From assembly GCA_022511125.1 (NCBI GenBank), contig JAFLSD010000002.1, positions 219,749 through 283,748 on the forward strand: a stretch of DNA of 64,000 bases, in the 5' to 3' direction. Origin of the DNA: Paramuribaculum sp. GTDB lineage: Bacteria > Bacteroidota > Bacteroidia > Bacteroidales > Muribaculaceae. Under the pieces are notes generated by a model, which saw nothing but the letters and a program-made list of their open reading frames with translations, did no database searches and had not been told where the DNA came from. Shown here piece after piece: positions 44,096 through 53,491 of this stretch (its first letter is position 1; each line of letters starts with the position of its first letter). A program made the position numbers and the translations under genes.

Positions 44096-45295
44096 TTACT
44101 TGATTACACCAAGCTTTTTACCTGTCTTGATGAATGCAGCTATCGCCCTGTCAAGCTGTTCGATTGTGTGGGCTGCCGAAAGTTGCACTCTGATTCGAGC
44201 CTGTCCCTTCGGTACGACGGGATAATAGAAGCCGGTCACATAGATTCCCTCCTTCTGCATCTCGGCTGCGAAATCCTGTGACAGCTTGGCATCGTAGAGC
44301 ATCACAGCACAGATAGCGCTTTGCGTGGGTTTGATGTCAAATCCGGCAGCGATCATTTTTGTGCGGAAATATTCCACGTTTTCCATCAGTTTGGTGTGCA
44401 GCTCGTCGCTCTCACCCAGCATTTTGAACATTTCGATGCTCGCGCCGACGATCGACGGAGCCAGCGAGTTGGAGAACAGATAAGGGCGTGACCGCTGACG
44501 AAGCATATCGATGATTTCCTTCTTGCCGGTAGTGAAACCGCCCATCGCGCCACCGAACGATTTACCCAACGTGCCGGTAAAGATATCTATCTTTCCATAG
44601 CAGTCGAATTTTTCTGCCACGCCGCGGCCGGTTTTGCCTACTACACCTGCCGAATGGCTTTCGTCCACCATAACAAGCGCGCCGTATTTCTCAGCCAAGG
44701 CGCAAATCTTGTCCATCGGAGCCACGTTACCGTCCATAGAGAACACTCCGTCGGTAGCTATAATTTTGAAACGGCATCCTTCCGCTTCTTTGAGACAACG
44801 TTCGAGATCCTCCATGTCGGCATTGGCATAACGGAAACGTTTAGCTTTGCAAAGACGAACACCGTCTATGATCGAAGCATGGTTAAGAGCATCCGATATG
44901 ATAGCATCTTCTTCGGTGAAAAGCGGCTCGAACAATCCTCCGTTAGCGTCGAAACATGCGGCATAGAGGATAGTGTCCTCCGTATGGAAATATTCTGATA
45001 TAGCTCTCTCGAGCTCTTTGTGCATATCCTGTGTGCCGCAAATGAATCTTACTGACGACATTCCGTAGCCTCTTTCGTCAAGAGCTTTTTTCGAAGCTTC
45101 GATAAGGCGTTTGTTGTCGGAAAGTCCAAGATAATTGTTGGCACAGAAGTTAAGCACTTCTGCCACACCGTCAGCGCTTTCAACGTCGATATCGGCTTTT
45201 TGGGGAGACACGATCACTCTTTCGTTTTTATACAGGCCGGCGGCTTTGATTTCGTTAAGCTCTTTCTGCAGATGCTCGATAAAATTATTTTTCAT
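44096..45295 (-). CDS. kbl: Glycine C-acetyltransferase (2-amino-3-ketobutyrate CoA ligase)
   Basis: Cleaves 2-amino-3-oxobutyrate with CoA into glycine and acetyl-CoA, the second step of threonine breakdown. 399 aa, the family length. Alpha-oxoamine synthase motifs: NNYLGLS, SVRFICGTQ, DALNHAS, DESHSAG with Asp211 and His214, and PLP Lys245 in GTLGKSFGGAMGG. Divergent from the dehydrogenase gene that makes its substrate. Confidence 0.97.
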   Translation of the reverse strand: MKNNFIEHLQKELNEIKAAGLYKNERVIVSPQKADIDVESADGVAEVLNFCANNYLGLSDNKRLIEASKKALDERGYGMSSVRFICGTQDMHKELERAISEYFHTEDTILYAACFDANGGLFEPLFTEEDAIISDALNHASIIDGVRLCKAKRFRYANADMEDLERCLKEAEGCRFKIIATDGVFSMDGNVAPMDKICALAEKYGALVMVDESHSAGVVGKTGRGVAEKFDCYGKIDIFTGTLGKSFGGAMGGFTTGKKEIIDMLRQRSRPYLFSNSLAPSIVGASIEMFKMLGESDELHTKLMENVEYFRTKMIAAGFDIKPTQSAICAVMLYDAKLSQDFAAEMQKEGIYVTGFYYPVVPKGQARIRVQLSAAHTIEQLDRAIAAFIKTGKKLGVIK

Positions 45296-45323
45296 GATAA
45301 AAGGAATTATGAATAATTGTTCG

Positions 45324-45381
45324 CAAAATTAATCATTTCTCACTTTTTACTTAGACATTCCATCAAAAAAAATTAACTTTG
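45324..45381. promoter_or_regulatory. Divergent promoters of kbl and tdh
   Basis: TAATTTTG on the minus strand (45331-45324), 29 nt from the kbl ATG. TAACTTTG on the plus strand (45374-45381) with TTAG as weak -33 at 45351-45354. Shared control of both threonine genes is plausible. Confidence 0.6.
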
Positions 45382-45436
45382 TGCAGTTTTTAGGATGGAG
45401 TCTCTAAAGCCATCGATAAAGCATAAAACAAAAGAC

Positions 45437-46396
45437 ATGAAAAATGTACTTATCATAGGAGCTACCGGCCAAATAGGATCAGAACTGACAATGCGCCTGC
45501 GTAAAGAATATCCTGCCGGTACGATTGTCTGCGGCTACATTAAAGGTGCCGAACCAAAAGGAAATTTGCTCGAATCGGGCCCGGCAGAAGAGGTTGACAT
45601 CACTGATCCCTTGCAAATTGCTTCTGCCGTCGACAAATATAAGATCGACACAATTTACAATCTCGCTGCATTGCTCAGCGCAGTGGCCGAGACAAAGCCT
45701 CAACTCGCATGGAAAATAGGTGTAGGAGGCCTTTATAATTGCCTGGAAGTATCCCGCGAAAAAAATTGCGCGCTTTTCACACCTTCATCGATAGGTTCTT
45801 TCGGCGGAGGTACCCCCAAGCAAAAAACGCCGCAGGACACTATCCAACGTCCGGCTACTATCTACGGCGTGACGAAAGTGACAGGCGAAATGCTATCCGA
45901 CTATTATGCTCGCCGCTTCGGAGTTGACACGCGCTCCGTTCGTTTTCCGGGGCTCATCTCCTATGTAGCTCCTCCCGGAGGAGGCACCACCGACTATGCC
46001 GTCGACATCTACTATGCCGCCGTAGAAGGACGGACCTTCGAATGCCCGCTCAAACCGGGCACGTTCATGGATATGATGTATATGCCCGACGCACTCAGAG
46101 CCGCTATAGAAATCATGGAGGCCGACCAATCTAAGTTAAAGCACCGCAACTCTTTCAATATCGCCTCGATGAGTTTCGACCCGGAAATTATCTATGCCAA
46201 AATTAAGGAATACGTCCCTGAGTTCAAGATGATTTACAAGCTCGACCCGTTACGCCAATCTATCGCCGACTCCTGGCCTGACAGCCTCGACGACACTTGC
46301 GCCCGCGAGGAATGGGGATGGAAGCCGGAATATGATCTTGACGCCATGACAAAGGATATGCTCAAGAATCTTAGGCTCAAGCTCCAGCTGGCCTAA
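45437..46396 (+). CDS. tdh: L-threonine 3-dehydrogenase, NAD-epimerase type
   Basis: Oxidises L-threonine to 2-amino-3-oxobutyrate with NAD. 319 aa from the ATG at 45437; the ATG at 45395 would leave only about 7 nt of leader. Short-chain (extended SDR) fold: GATGQIGSEL (8-17), the NLAALLSA strand, Ser and Tyr-x-x-x-Lys in TPSSIGSFG and IYGVTKVTGE, then RFPGLISY and MMYMPDAL. This is the Bacteroidota/Thermoplasma type of threonine dehydrogenase, unrelated to the zinc enzyme. The divergent kbl supports it. Confidence 0.93.
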   Translation: MKNVLIIGATGQIGSELTMRLRKEYPAGTIVCGYIKGAEPKGNLLESGPAEEVDITDPLQIASAVDKYKIDTIYNLAALLSAVAETKPQLAWKIGVGGLYNCLEVSREKNCALFTPSSIGSFGGGTPKQKTPQDTIQRPATIYGVTKVTGEMLSDYYARRFGVDTRSVRFPGLISYVAPPGGGTTDYAVDIYYAAVEGRTFECPLKPGTFMDMMYMPDALRAAIEIMEADQSKLKHRNSFNIASMSFDPEIIYAKIKEYVPEFKMIYKLDPLRQSIADSWPDSLDDTCAREEWGWKPEYDLDAMTKDMLKNLRLKLQLA

Positions 46397-46548
46397 GAAC
46401 TCCCCTCTTGTATGCCAAGTCTATGACTGTAGGCTTTCAGCTTCAAACTTAGACTGTTGGTAAAAATTTCTTTTGCAGTATTACGAAATGGATAGCCAGT
46501 TATTTCAACTATCCAATCTATTATAATCAGAAACATTAAAATAAGACC

Positions 46549-48489
46549 ATGAAAATTCGTTGCATTCTCTTTGCATTATTGATGATGATAGGGTGTTCTG
46601 TTAACGCACAGTTTATCCCCCACCGCTATGACGCATTCAAAGCGTTGAAGGTGTCAAGCCCGAACATTGTTTTCGTCGGAAACTCTATCACTAACATAGG
46701 CCACTGGCATGAGCAGTTCAACGATAATTCGTTAGTAGTTAATCGCGGTGTTTCCGGAGCTTGTTCCTATCAAGCGCTTGAAAACCTTGAGTCCATATTA
46801 ATCGGCAAACCCGCTAAAATGTTTATTATGATCGGGACCAATGATATCGGGACCAAAACAGGCACGCCCGCTACTATCGCCCGAAATATAGAAGCGATGA
46901 TTGAGCGTATCAGACATGAAAGCCCTTCCACCGAAATTTATATTATTTCCGTATTTCCTTCAACGTATAGTCCCCGTACACCCGAGATTCTTTCGGAGGT
47001 TAACGATAGTCTCAAAGTAGTGTGTAAGAAAACCGACATACCGTTCATAGACCTTTGGGACACATTCCAAGGCATTCTGGACAACACTCTTTCCACAGAT
47101 TATCTGCACCTTACAGCTCCGGGATATTATTTATGGAGCAAAGCTGTTCAGCCTTACATGGGCGATGAATTCACAGTCACAATCCCGGCTGAAACTGAAG
47201 CTGAAAATTGGTATCCTTGGGCCGGTGAGTTTAGCCTGTGGGTCAACAACGTCAGTTCCCTACCATATAAATCGACAGATATTCTGATGATAGGCGATGA
47301 ACTGTTTAATAGCGGTGAATGGCATGAGATTCTCCACAATTCAAATATAAAAAACCGCGCGGTTAAACACAACTATGGCGGATGGCCTACGACAATGTGG
47401 TTGAATCTGATGGATTGTATCTTTGATGTGAACAAGGATCTAAAAGAAGCTCCCGAACAGGCTTTCCTCTATATCGGTTCACAAGATATTGCTAACGGCA
47501 AGGATGAGGAATATATAGAGTCTAATTATAGAAAAATCGTTGAAAAGGTACTGGAAAATATGCCGACAACCACTGTTCGTCTCGTTTCACTTACACCTCA
47601 TCGGAATGCCGACCACAACAATAAGATTAAAACGTTCAACTCTTTCCTCAAAAAATATGCCGCCGATTTAAGACTTGACTTCGTCGATCTTTTCACTCCT
47701 TGCTCAGATGCTGACGGAAATGCCGATCCTAAATATGTCGATGCAAGTTCTTTCGTTACTCCTCACGGATATCATATTATTGCTGAGATATTGGCACCAT
47801 ATATCGGGAATTGTACAGTAGAGCCGAAGGATGAATTTGAGGCTCGCTATGAAATGATAAATGCGCGTCAGGCTCTTGGAGACGTGATTTCATGCAGTTA
47901 TATTCTTGACGGTGGTTCTACAACAGGCACATATCATGCCGAGGCATTAGAAACACTCCGCAATAAAAGGGATGACATGTATGCCATGTTAAACAATCCG
48001 GAGGCTAATCCACAACAAATTCTGGCGATGGCTCAAGAATTGGGTTCCCTTCTGACACTTAACGATCCTGTGTCCGGAAAATATTATCAAATCATTCCCA
48101 TGCGGAGCAACAGAATTTTAAGTGTAGATGAAAACAACAGTCTTAGCGGCACTCTGGAAGACAGTGTGAACCGGCAATGCGATAATACTCAATGGCAATT
48201 TGTCAAACGTGCCGACAACACATGGAATATCATCAACCGTAAGGATGGTATGTATCTTACACCCGATATTGCACTTTCTTCAAATGAGCCTGCACAAGGA
48301 TGGAACTTAGGCGCATCTGCCTACCGGGGGAAATACATCATTACCTCGGGAGAAAACGTTCAGTTGTACGAGTCCGCCAAAGGAAGCTTTATCAACTGGG
48401 GCTTTGACTCACCAACTTCTCCGGGTGGTTTTAACAATGCCGATGTAGGTGGCAGTTTTATTCTCATAGAACAGCCTGAGGCCTACTAA
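46549..48489 (+). CDS. Secreted protein with tandem SGNH esterase domains, second one degenerate
   Basis: 646 aa with a signal peptide (CSVNA-Q, near residue 20). SGNH domain 1 has all blocks: VGNSITN with Ser46, GVSGACSY, MIGTNDIG and DYLHLTAPG with Asp/His. Domain 2 (about 230-440) keeps the fold (LMIGDELFNSGEWHE, LYIGSQDIANG, FVTPHGYH) but Ser and Asn sites are replaced (GDEL for GNSI, GSQD for GTND). The C-terminal part (about 510-646) with YYQIIPMRSNRILSV and NTWNIINRKDGMYLTPD is a ricin/sialidase-type beta-trefoil-like region seen in Bacteroides glycan esterases. It may be a sialate- or glycan-O-acetylesterase; the specificity is inferred. Confidence 0.82.
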   Translation: MKIRCILFALLMMIGCSVNAQFIPHRYDAFKALKVSSPNIVFVGNSITNIGHWHEQFNDNSLVVNRGVSGACSYQALENLESILIGKPAKMFIMIGTNDIGTKTGTPATIARNIEAMIERIRHESPSTEIYIISVFPSTYSPRTPEILSEVNDSLKVVCKKTDIPFIDLWDTFQGILDNTLSTDYLHLTAPGYYLWSKAVQPYMGDEFTVTIPAETEAENWYPWAGEFSLWVNNVSSLPYKSTDILMIGDELFNSGEWHEILHNSNIKNRAVKHNYGGWPTTMWLNLMDCIFDVNKDLKEAPEQAFLYIGSQDIANGKDEEYIESNYRKIVEKVLENMPTTTVRLVSLTPHRNADHNNKIKTFNSFLKKYAADLRLDFVDLFTPCSDADGNADPKYVDASSFVTPHGYHIIAEILAPYIGNCTVEPKDEFEARYEMINARQALGDVISCSYILDGGSTTGTYHAEALETLRNKRDDMYAMLNNPEANPQQILAMAQELGSLLTLNDPVSGKYYQIIPMRSNRILSVDENNSLSGTLEDSVNRQCDNTQWQFVKRADNTWNIINRKDGMYLTPDIALSSNEPAQGWNLGASAYRGKYIITSGENVQLYESAKGSFINWGFDSPTSPGGFNNADVGGSFILIEQPEAY

Positions 48490-48538
48490 AATGCACCGGG
48501 AATAAACGTTGTGTATTGAGAGTTGCCTATAGTTGATG

Positions 48539-49324
48539 TCAATATAATTTCTTTAGCCAGGCAGTAAGCTCGCTGAGCATCTGGTCGTGATAGGGAAAAC
48601 CTGAGTTATATCCCCACCCGTGGCCTCCGGTTGGATAAATCATCAGTGCCGCGGGAACGCCAGATTTTGTAAGAGCGGAAAAATAAAGAATCGAATTGTC
48701 AGGAACTACACCCTTGTCATCGGCGCTCAAAACTATAAAGGCCGGCGAAGTCGTAGAATTGACATTATTGAAAGCAGAATAGTCTGCAACCGTTTTTTCG
48801 TCAGCGTTTTCACCGAGGAAACTTTGACGTGTCCCCAAATGAGTGATGGGATTTTCGAGTGAAATTACCGGATAAAATAGAATCTGGAAAGCAGGATGTA
48901 TCTTCATCGATGGATGAGTGGAAGCCGTTGCTGCGAGATGACCACCGGCTGATGATCCCATTATACCAATCTTTGTGCTGTCAATATTCCAAACCGACGC
49001 GCTGTCAGTCATTATATTGAATGCTTTTTCAACATCACCTAAAGGGATGGACGGATTGCCGTTAGGCAGAGTGTATTCAAGCACTCCGCAAGCGATACCG
49101 AGGTTATTGAAAAAGTGAGCCCAATTGTGTCCTTCATGGGCTTTGGCTACGTATGAATAGCCACCTCCCGGACATATTATCACAGCGCTTTTACTTTTAT
49201 CAGGCGACGAAGGAAGATACACTGTCAATTTTGGATCTTCCACATTCACAATTCTTCCTTGTCCGTAAACAGTAGTGATTCCCATAAAACACACAACAAT
49301 TAAAACTGATATAAACTTCTTCAT
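48539..49324 (-). CDS. Secreted alpha/beta-hydrolase, acetyl-esterase type
   Basis: 261 aa with a signal peptide ending VYG-Q. Alpha/beta hydrolase of the acetyl-xylan esterase/BD-FAE type: the CPGGGYSYVA oxyanion region, nucleophile in GSSAGGH, acid in SADDKGV, and His in GGHGWGY. Such enzymes remove acetyl groups from sugars. Together with the convergent SGNH esterase, the fucosidase and the GxDLY esterase it suggests handling of acetylated glycans. The stop lies 49 nt from the end of the tandem-SGNH gene. Confidence 0.88.
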   Translation of the reverse strand: MKKFISVLIVVCFMGITTVYGQGRIVNVEDPKLTVYLPSSPDKSKSAVIICPGGGYSYVAKAHEGHNWAHFFNNLGIACGVLEYTLPNGNPSIPLGDVEKAFNIMTDSASVWNIDSTKIGIMGSSAGGHLAATASTHPSMKIHPAFQILFYPVISLENPITHLGTRQSFLGENADEKTVADYSAFNNVNSTTSPAFIVLSADDKGVVPDNSILYFSALTKSGVPAALMIYPTGGHGWGYNSGFPYHDQMLSELTAWLKKLY

Positions 49325-49630
49325 TTCGAATCTATTAAAATTTTAAGCCTATTGATTATCTTATTTCTCCATTAAAACATAAATCTTTTCCAAATAATTC
49401 ATCGTACCATGAAACATCAAGCCGGAATTCATGTTCGAATATACTGCTATTTATTATTTTAACCAATACTATTTTCTTGAACTGTGATATTGATTTTAAG
49501 TTTATTCTGATGCAAAATTAAACAAAAATCCAAATCTATGGCACTATTCGGCCAACAATTGAAATTACGCTAAAACGGAAAAATCTTTAACCGTTGTGCT
49601 TCAACTTTACCATAACGGCATATCAACAAG
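49325..49630. other. Intergenic stretch with one promoter
   Basis: The only recognisable element is TAATTTTG on the minus strand at 49520-49513 for the esterase gene, giving a leader of about 180 nt. The 24 nt around it equal those before the M48 peptidase gene. No further gene seen. Confidence 0.5.
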
Positions 49631-49939
49631 TTATCCTTTAATCCTGTATTTAATTTTAAAATTATCGGTTACTTCACTGCGGAAATATTCGATGATTTCG
49701 ACTGTTGTCAATCCTGATTTAAGAGCTGTCAGATAATATGTTTTCGTGCCGCTATCGCCTCCAGGTGCGCAATCGCCAGGAACATTATATGATATCCGGC
49801 AATTAAAATAATTGCTGTCCAATTTTATCTCGGACGCAATTCCTACAGACCCGTGTGACGGTCGGGTAAAAGTTATCGTATCACCGACTTTTATCATACG
49901 GTATTTGCAGAAAAAAGGAAAAAAACTAATAATTTTCAT
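49631..49939 (-). CDS. Small protein, possibly chagasin-like
   Basis: 102 aa from the ATG at 49939. There is no convincing signal peptide, though the first residues are hydrophobic (MKIISFFPFF). The middle has VGDTITFTRPSHGSVG; the end has TYYLTALKSGLTTVEIIEYF. The latter resembles the conserved tail of chagasin/I42 Cys-protease inhibitors (a strand, L-K-x-G-x-T-T, then hydrophobic and aromatic residues). The N-terminal binding loop of that family cannot be confirmed, so the gene may be a truncated or divergent member. Isolated between two larger minus-strand genes. Confidence 0.5.
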   Translation of the reverse strand: MKIISFFPFFCKYRMIKVGDTITFTRPSHGSVGIASEIKLDSNYFNCRISYNVPGDCAPGGDSGTKTYYLTALKSGLTTVEIIEYFRSEVTDNFKIKYRIKG

Positions 49940-50067
49940 CTTTAGGAGTGATGCAGTAATATGGTTTTGCAAATGTAGAAATAAATCCGAACATTAATCG
50001 GTCGGCGATTTCCTTATTTAGTGTCTGTCAATAAATTCTGTAGAATCGGATGATATAATAGTTTTTT

Positions 50068-52614
50068 TCAACGACGATAAAGTCCTATGGTTCCGTCGGA
50101 AGATATCGTTTCGGCTGAAATTATAAAATTCTCACATGTGCCATTGTTGAAAAACCTCACTTTAGCTATGCCATTATTGTCGGGCGTTACTTCCGGATTC
50201 CAATAAAGAGTGCGTCTATAGTCATCTACTTCCGGTTCGTAAGAGTAATCGGGAGAATAAAAATCTTCAATCCGGCTATACCCTTCGATAAGTGTGCGGC
50301 GCGAGCCTTTCCCCGGCGGCATAGGCCTATCTGGGTCGGTTTCGATGAAAACGGCGCATCCGTAATGGTCAATATTGAACATCGTATATTTTGCAGGATC
50401 GGCATATTTGAGGATAGTTGAGGGATTTTCGTTTATGTAGATGGATTTTATCGATTCAAGGTAGAGATATGTGTGTTTTAGTGAGTCCATTAGTGAACCG
50501 TAGTTAGGCTCGTAATCAACCACGATTAGAGGTTCTTTTCCTTTGTATAGGATTTTTTCTACAGTGCCGGAAACAGTTCTGCTGAAATTTTGATCCATAT
50601 TCAAAAGAAGTTCATTGAAATTTTGACCAATCACTATATTATTGTCTTGAATTTTATTTCTTTCTTCGTTAATGTCATAATATGACACCGAGCCGGCTCG
50701 ATTCTTATATATATCACGTTCTTTATTACTTCTTTTTGAAGTTACAACAACTTCGTTCAGGAGTATTGACGATTTCTTATCAAACAGAAGGCTGTCATCG
50801 GCATTTTCTTCTGGAATGGTAATTTCAGTAATTCTTTTGGAGTCTTTTATCTCATCGTAATCTATTCTCATTTCTCCAGTTTTATACATCCTTGGAGCGG
50901 GTAAAATACTTCTGTCAAGTAATATCCTATGATCTTTCTTTTTGCCGTTTTCACTGGCAGATAATACAAGAGTCCACTTTCCGTCTATGTCGGCAGAAAG
51001 TGAGAAACGCCCAAGACTGTCCGTCTCCATAAGATTATAAAGATTAGCCATGCTATCTATATCATTTTCAGGCTTGTGCATAAGTATTGCCGAAACTGTA
51101 ACATTTGGTTTTGGTATACTTCGGACGAACGATACCACAGTGCCGCGAATTTCAATATTTTTTTCCGGAATCAGATTTTTTGAATTATCGTTATTTTGTA
51201 ATAATTCATCCCAAGTATATCGTTTCCATCCCTGAATCATTAATAGACAATCAAGTTCCTGCCTTCTCTCTAAACTGTCGTTTTCAAAATAGTAATTCGG
51301 TTTTTCTACATAACCTTTAATTTCAGATGCAAGGAGAAGTTCCGTAAACACATTCGAATCATATTTTACATGATTTGTTCCATCAGCAACGGAAAGAGAA
51401 AAAGGTACGGTGGATGGTGAACCGTCAGGTTTATTCATAGAGAAAACCAACTCGACTGGTTGAAATGGAGTTAACTTAGTATGTTCTGAACATAATTTTA
51501 TATCAATCAACTCCCGGTGATTGTTAAATATGAGTCTGTTGGCCAATTCTTTGCCCTTATGATCGAATAATGTAATGTCGATAACCCCGGTAGGTAATAC
51601 ATGGCTGTCAATTTTGAAATCTACCGTATCCGATTGTGTAAAATCTACGATATAGCGGCCATATAAATGTCCGCGACATGTTATAGAAATTCCAATGTTT
51701 CGTAGGGGAAATTCTTCGGTTTTACACATACTTATAGCTATGCTGTCAGGTTGGGATATATTATCTATGGTCATTACAATACCCTCTCTTTCAGGGCGTG
51801 GCAGATCAAATGTGAAAGTACGACCTTCATAGGTAACCTGCGCAATATATTCTTGTTCGGAGGGGGTAATATCGAATGCCGTGCGTCCATTATGACTAGT
51901 TTTAAAAGTCGTGACAGTATCTTTTGTTATTTTATTGATAATGGCGCCGGAAAGACTTAAAGGGCGACCTGATTTGTCTGTAGTTTCACAAGCTACTCTA
52001 TTCTTTAGTCCGTTAACAAGATGACCTCCTTCGGGATATAGTTTGAGGTTAATGTATTTAATCTTTTCCATTGGTGGTCTTTGGTATTTGTATGGGCCTT
52101 TTCCATACGCCAACATGGAAGGGGATGAATAATCCCCTTCCTGGGTCGGAGAATCAAACACCGGTATGACTCTTGAATATCCGCCATCACTATCAAGCAT
52201 ATAGCGTGTATAAGCCCTTACTTCATAAAATCCTGAATAGAATGGAAGTTGTCCTATATTCAGTTCCCCATGACATGTTCCATCAATAATCCTGAGAGTG
52301 CGCCGATCCACAACTTTGCCGCCGGGGTTAAGCAACTCAACGTACAAAGTTTCAGATAAGTTTGACTTCTCGAAGAGTGGATCGGTTACTACATAACCTT
52401 TAAACCATATTTTATCTCCTTTGTAATATGAAGTGTTATCCAAATGAAGATAAACTCTCTCGCGAGGTGCATTTTGACTGTTGATTCGATTAAAGACATA
52501 CATGAGTGAATCGTACGAGCCTTCTGCACGTACTGCAAGGAAAACTATGCTGAATATTATTATTAGTATAGCTTTATGGAGACACCGATACCGTATGAAT
52601 GGTTTTACTGCCAC
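50068..52614 (-). CDS. MG2-type surface protein with TonB-plug-like segment
   Basis: 848 aa from GTG 52614 (no ATG in reach). Signal peptide (IIIFSIVFLAVRA). The N-terminal macroglobulin MG2-like domains start VYLHLDNTSYYKGDKIWFKG and continue with beta-sandwich repeats; a carboxypeptidase-regulatory-type module follows (PNVTVSAILM ... DSLGRFSLSADI). The segment ILLNEVVVTSKR resembles the entry of TonB-dependent receptor plugs, and a plug-like piece follows (VEKILYKGKEPLIVVDY), but there is no barrel. The C-terminus has the conserved TLYWNPEV and GIAKVRFFNNGTCENF. Widespread in Bacteroidota next to the envelope; function unknown. Confidence 0.8.
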   Translation of the reverse strand: MAVKPFIRYRCLHKAILIIIFSIVFLAVRAEGSYDSLMYVFNRINSQNAPRERVYLHLDNTSYYKGDKIWFKGYVVTDPLFEKSNLSETLYVELLNPGGKVVDRRTLRIIDGTCHGELNIGQLPFYSGFYEVRAYTRYMLDSDGGYSRVIPVFDSPTQEGDYSSPSMLAYGKGPYKYQRPPMEKIKYINLKLYPEGGHLVNGLKNRVACETTDKSGRPLSLSGAIINKITKDTVTTFKTSHNGRTAFDITPSEQEYIAQVTYEGRTFTFDLPRPEREGIVMTIDNISQPDSIAISMCKTEEFPLRNIGISITCRGHLYGRYIVDFTQSDTVDFKIDSHVLPTGVIDITLFDHKGKELANRLIFNNHRELIDIKLCSEHTKLTPFQPVELVFSMNKPDGSPSTVPFSLSVADGTNHVKYDSNVFTELLLASEIKGYVEKPNYYFENDSLERRQELDCLLMIQGWKRYTWDELLQNNDNSKNLIPEKNIEIRGTVVSFVRSIPKPNVTVSAILMHKPENDIDSMANLYNLMETDSLGRFSLSADIDGKWTLVLSASENGKKKDHRILLDRSILPAPRMYKTGEMRIDYDEIKDSKRITEITIPEENADDSLLFDKKSSILLNEVVVTSKRSNKERDIYKNRAGSVSYYDINEERNKIQDNNIVIGQNFNELLLNMDQNFSRTVSGTVEKILYKGKEPLIVVDYEPNYGSLMDSLKHTYLYLESIKSIYINENPSTILKYADPAKYTMFNIDHYGCAVFIETDPDRPMPPGKGSRRTLIEGYSRIEDFYSPDYSYEPEVDDYRRTLYWNPEVTPDNNGIAKVRFFNNGTCENFIISAETISSDGTIGLYRR

Positions 52615-52631
52615 TATTGATTTTCTCGCCT

Positions 52632-52639
52632 CAAAGTTA
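52632..52639 (-). promoter_or_regulatory. -7 box of the MG2-type gene
   Basis: TAACTTTG on the minus strand, 17 nt from GTG 52614. A further TAATTTTG at 52729-52722 is an alternative. Confidence 0.45.
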
Positions 52640-52723
52640 ATAATTTATTCTGGATTTTGATTCCGGAGTTATTCGCATAATTCCAGGCTATTTCCTAATA
52701 AAATAGATGTTTTCGTCTTGTCA

Positions 52724-52761
52724 AAATTAAAAGTAGGTTGGGAACTCGTATCCTAACCTAC
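52724..52761 (-). terminator. Intrinsic terminator of the two-helix membrane protein gene
   Basis: On the minus strand GTAGGTTAGGA (52761-52751) pairs with TCCCAACCTAC (52743-52733), one G-T pair, followed by TTTTAATTTT. Confidence 0.7.
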
Positions 52762-52797
52762 CGACGTATCTATATTGATTAAAGATATAACGAAATT

Positions 52798-53001
52798 TTA
52801 TTTTCCCATTAAAAAGAGGATAGCAACGGCAATCAACACCAGACAAATAGAAATTATCCTTTTCCAAAAATCAAACTTTCGTACATATTCCTCATCCTGG
52901 AATTTTGGATTTCCTTGTTCTTTCTGAATGGAAACATAAATCCTGCCAACCCAGATAAGAAGCATTCCGATTGCCCATATAACGATTGCTACATAGATCA
53001 T
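52798..53001 (-). CDS. Small protein with two membrane helices
   Basis: 67 aa from the ATG at 53001. Two hydrophobic segments (MIYVAIVIWAIGMLLIWVG and ISICLVLIAVAILFLMG) flank a charged loop with KEQGNPKFQDEEYVRKFDFW. The upstream continuation of this frame to 53232 is rejected, because it reads through the displaced tRNA end at 53130-53144. No family recognised. It is the last gene on the chromosome side of the cryptic island. Confidence 0.6.
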   Translation of the reverse strand: MIYVAIVIWAIGMLLIWVGRIYVSIQKEQGNPKFQDEEYVRKFDFWKRIISICLVLIAVAILFLMGK

Positions 53002-53491
53002 ATTTTTGACATAAAAAGGGGTTAATTTAACTTCAAAGCAGATTGCGACCGCATTGCGAACCAAAAACAGGAGATTGTCAGAAACAAAAATCTTCAACCT
53101 TTGAAAATCAAATGATTGAAAATTTCTTATTGTGGTGCCACCGGTTCTACCCATTTGGTTTTCAGTGTGTTTGAGTGAACAGATGATATTGTTAAACATT
53201 AAATTTTTTATTTTATTGATGCACTCAAACACAAAAAACTGGTTGTTTTGTGTCCAAATGTGACCAAATATAAAATCTCCAACTATACTCCAAATGATGG
53301 AAGTGGTCTATCTATCTCACCATCGTTCTTAATTTCATTGTCAGTGTTTACCTGTCGTATGAAAAACTCAAGGTGTACATTTGAGGTACCTCTTGAGTAT
53401 TAACTTTCATTTTCTATTTCGATATATTTCTTCTGATATAAAAAATGGATTAGAACATGTCCAACCCAATTTTTATAAATCGTCTCTTAAT

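Noticed and set aside
52798-53232. 144-codon version of the small membrane protein gene
   Set aside because: The extra N-terminal half translates the displaced tRNA end and an inverted repeat of the island; the ATG at 53001 gives a compact two-helix protein.
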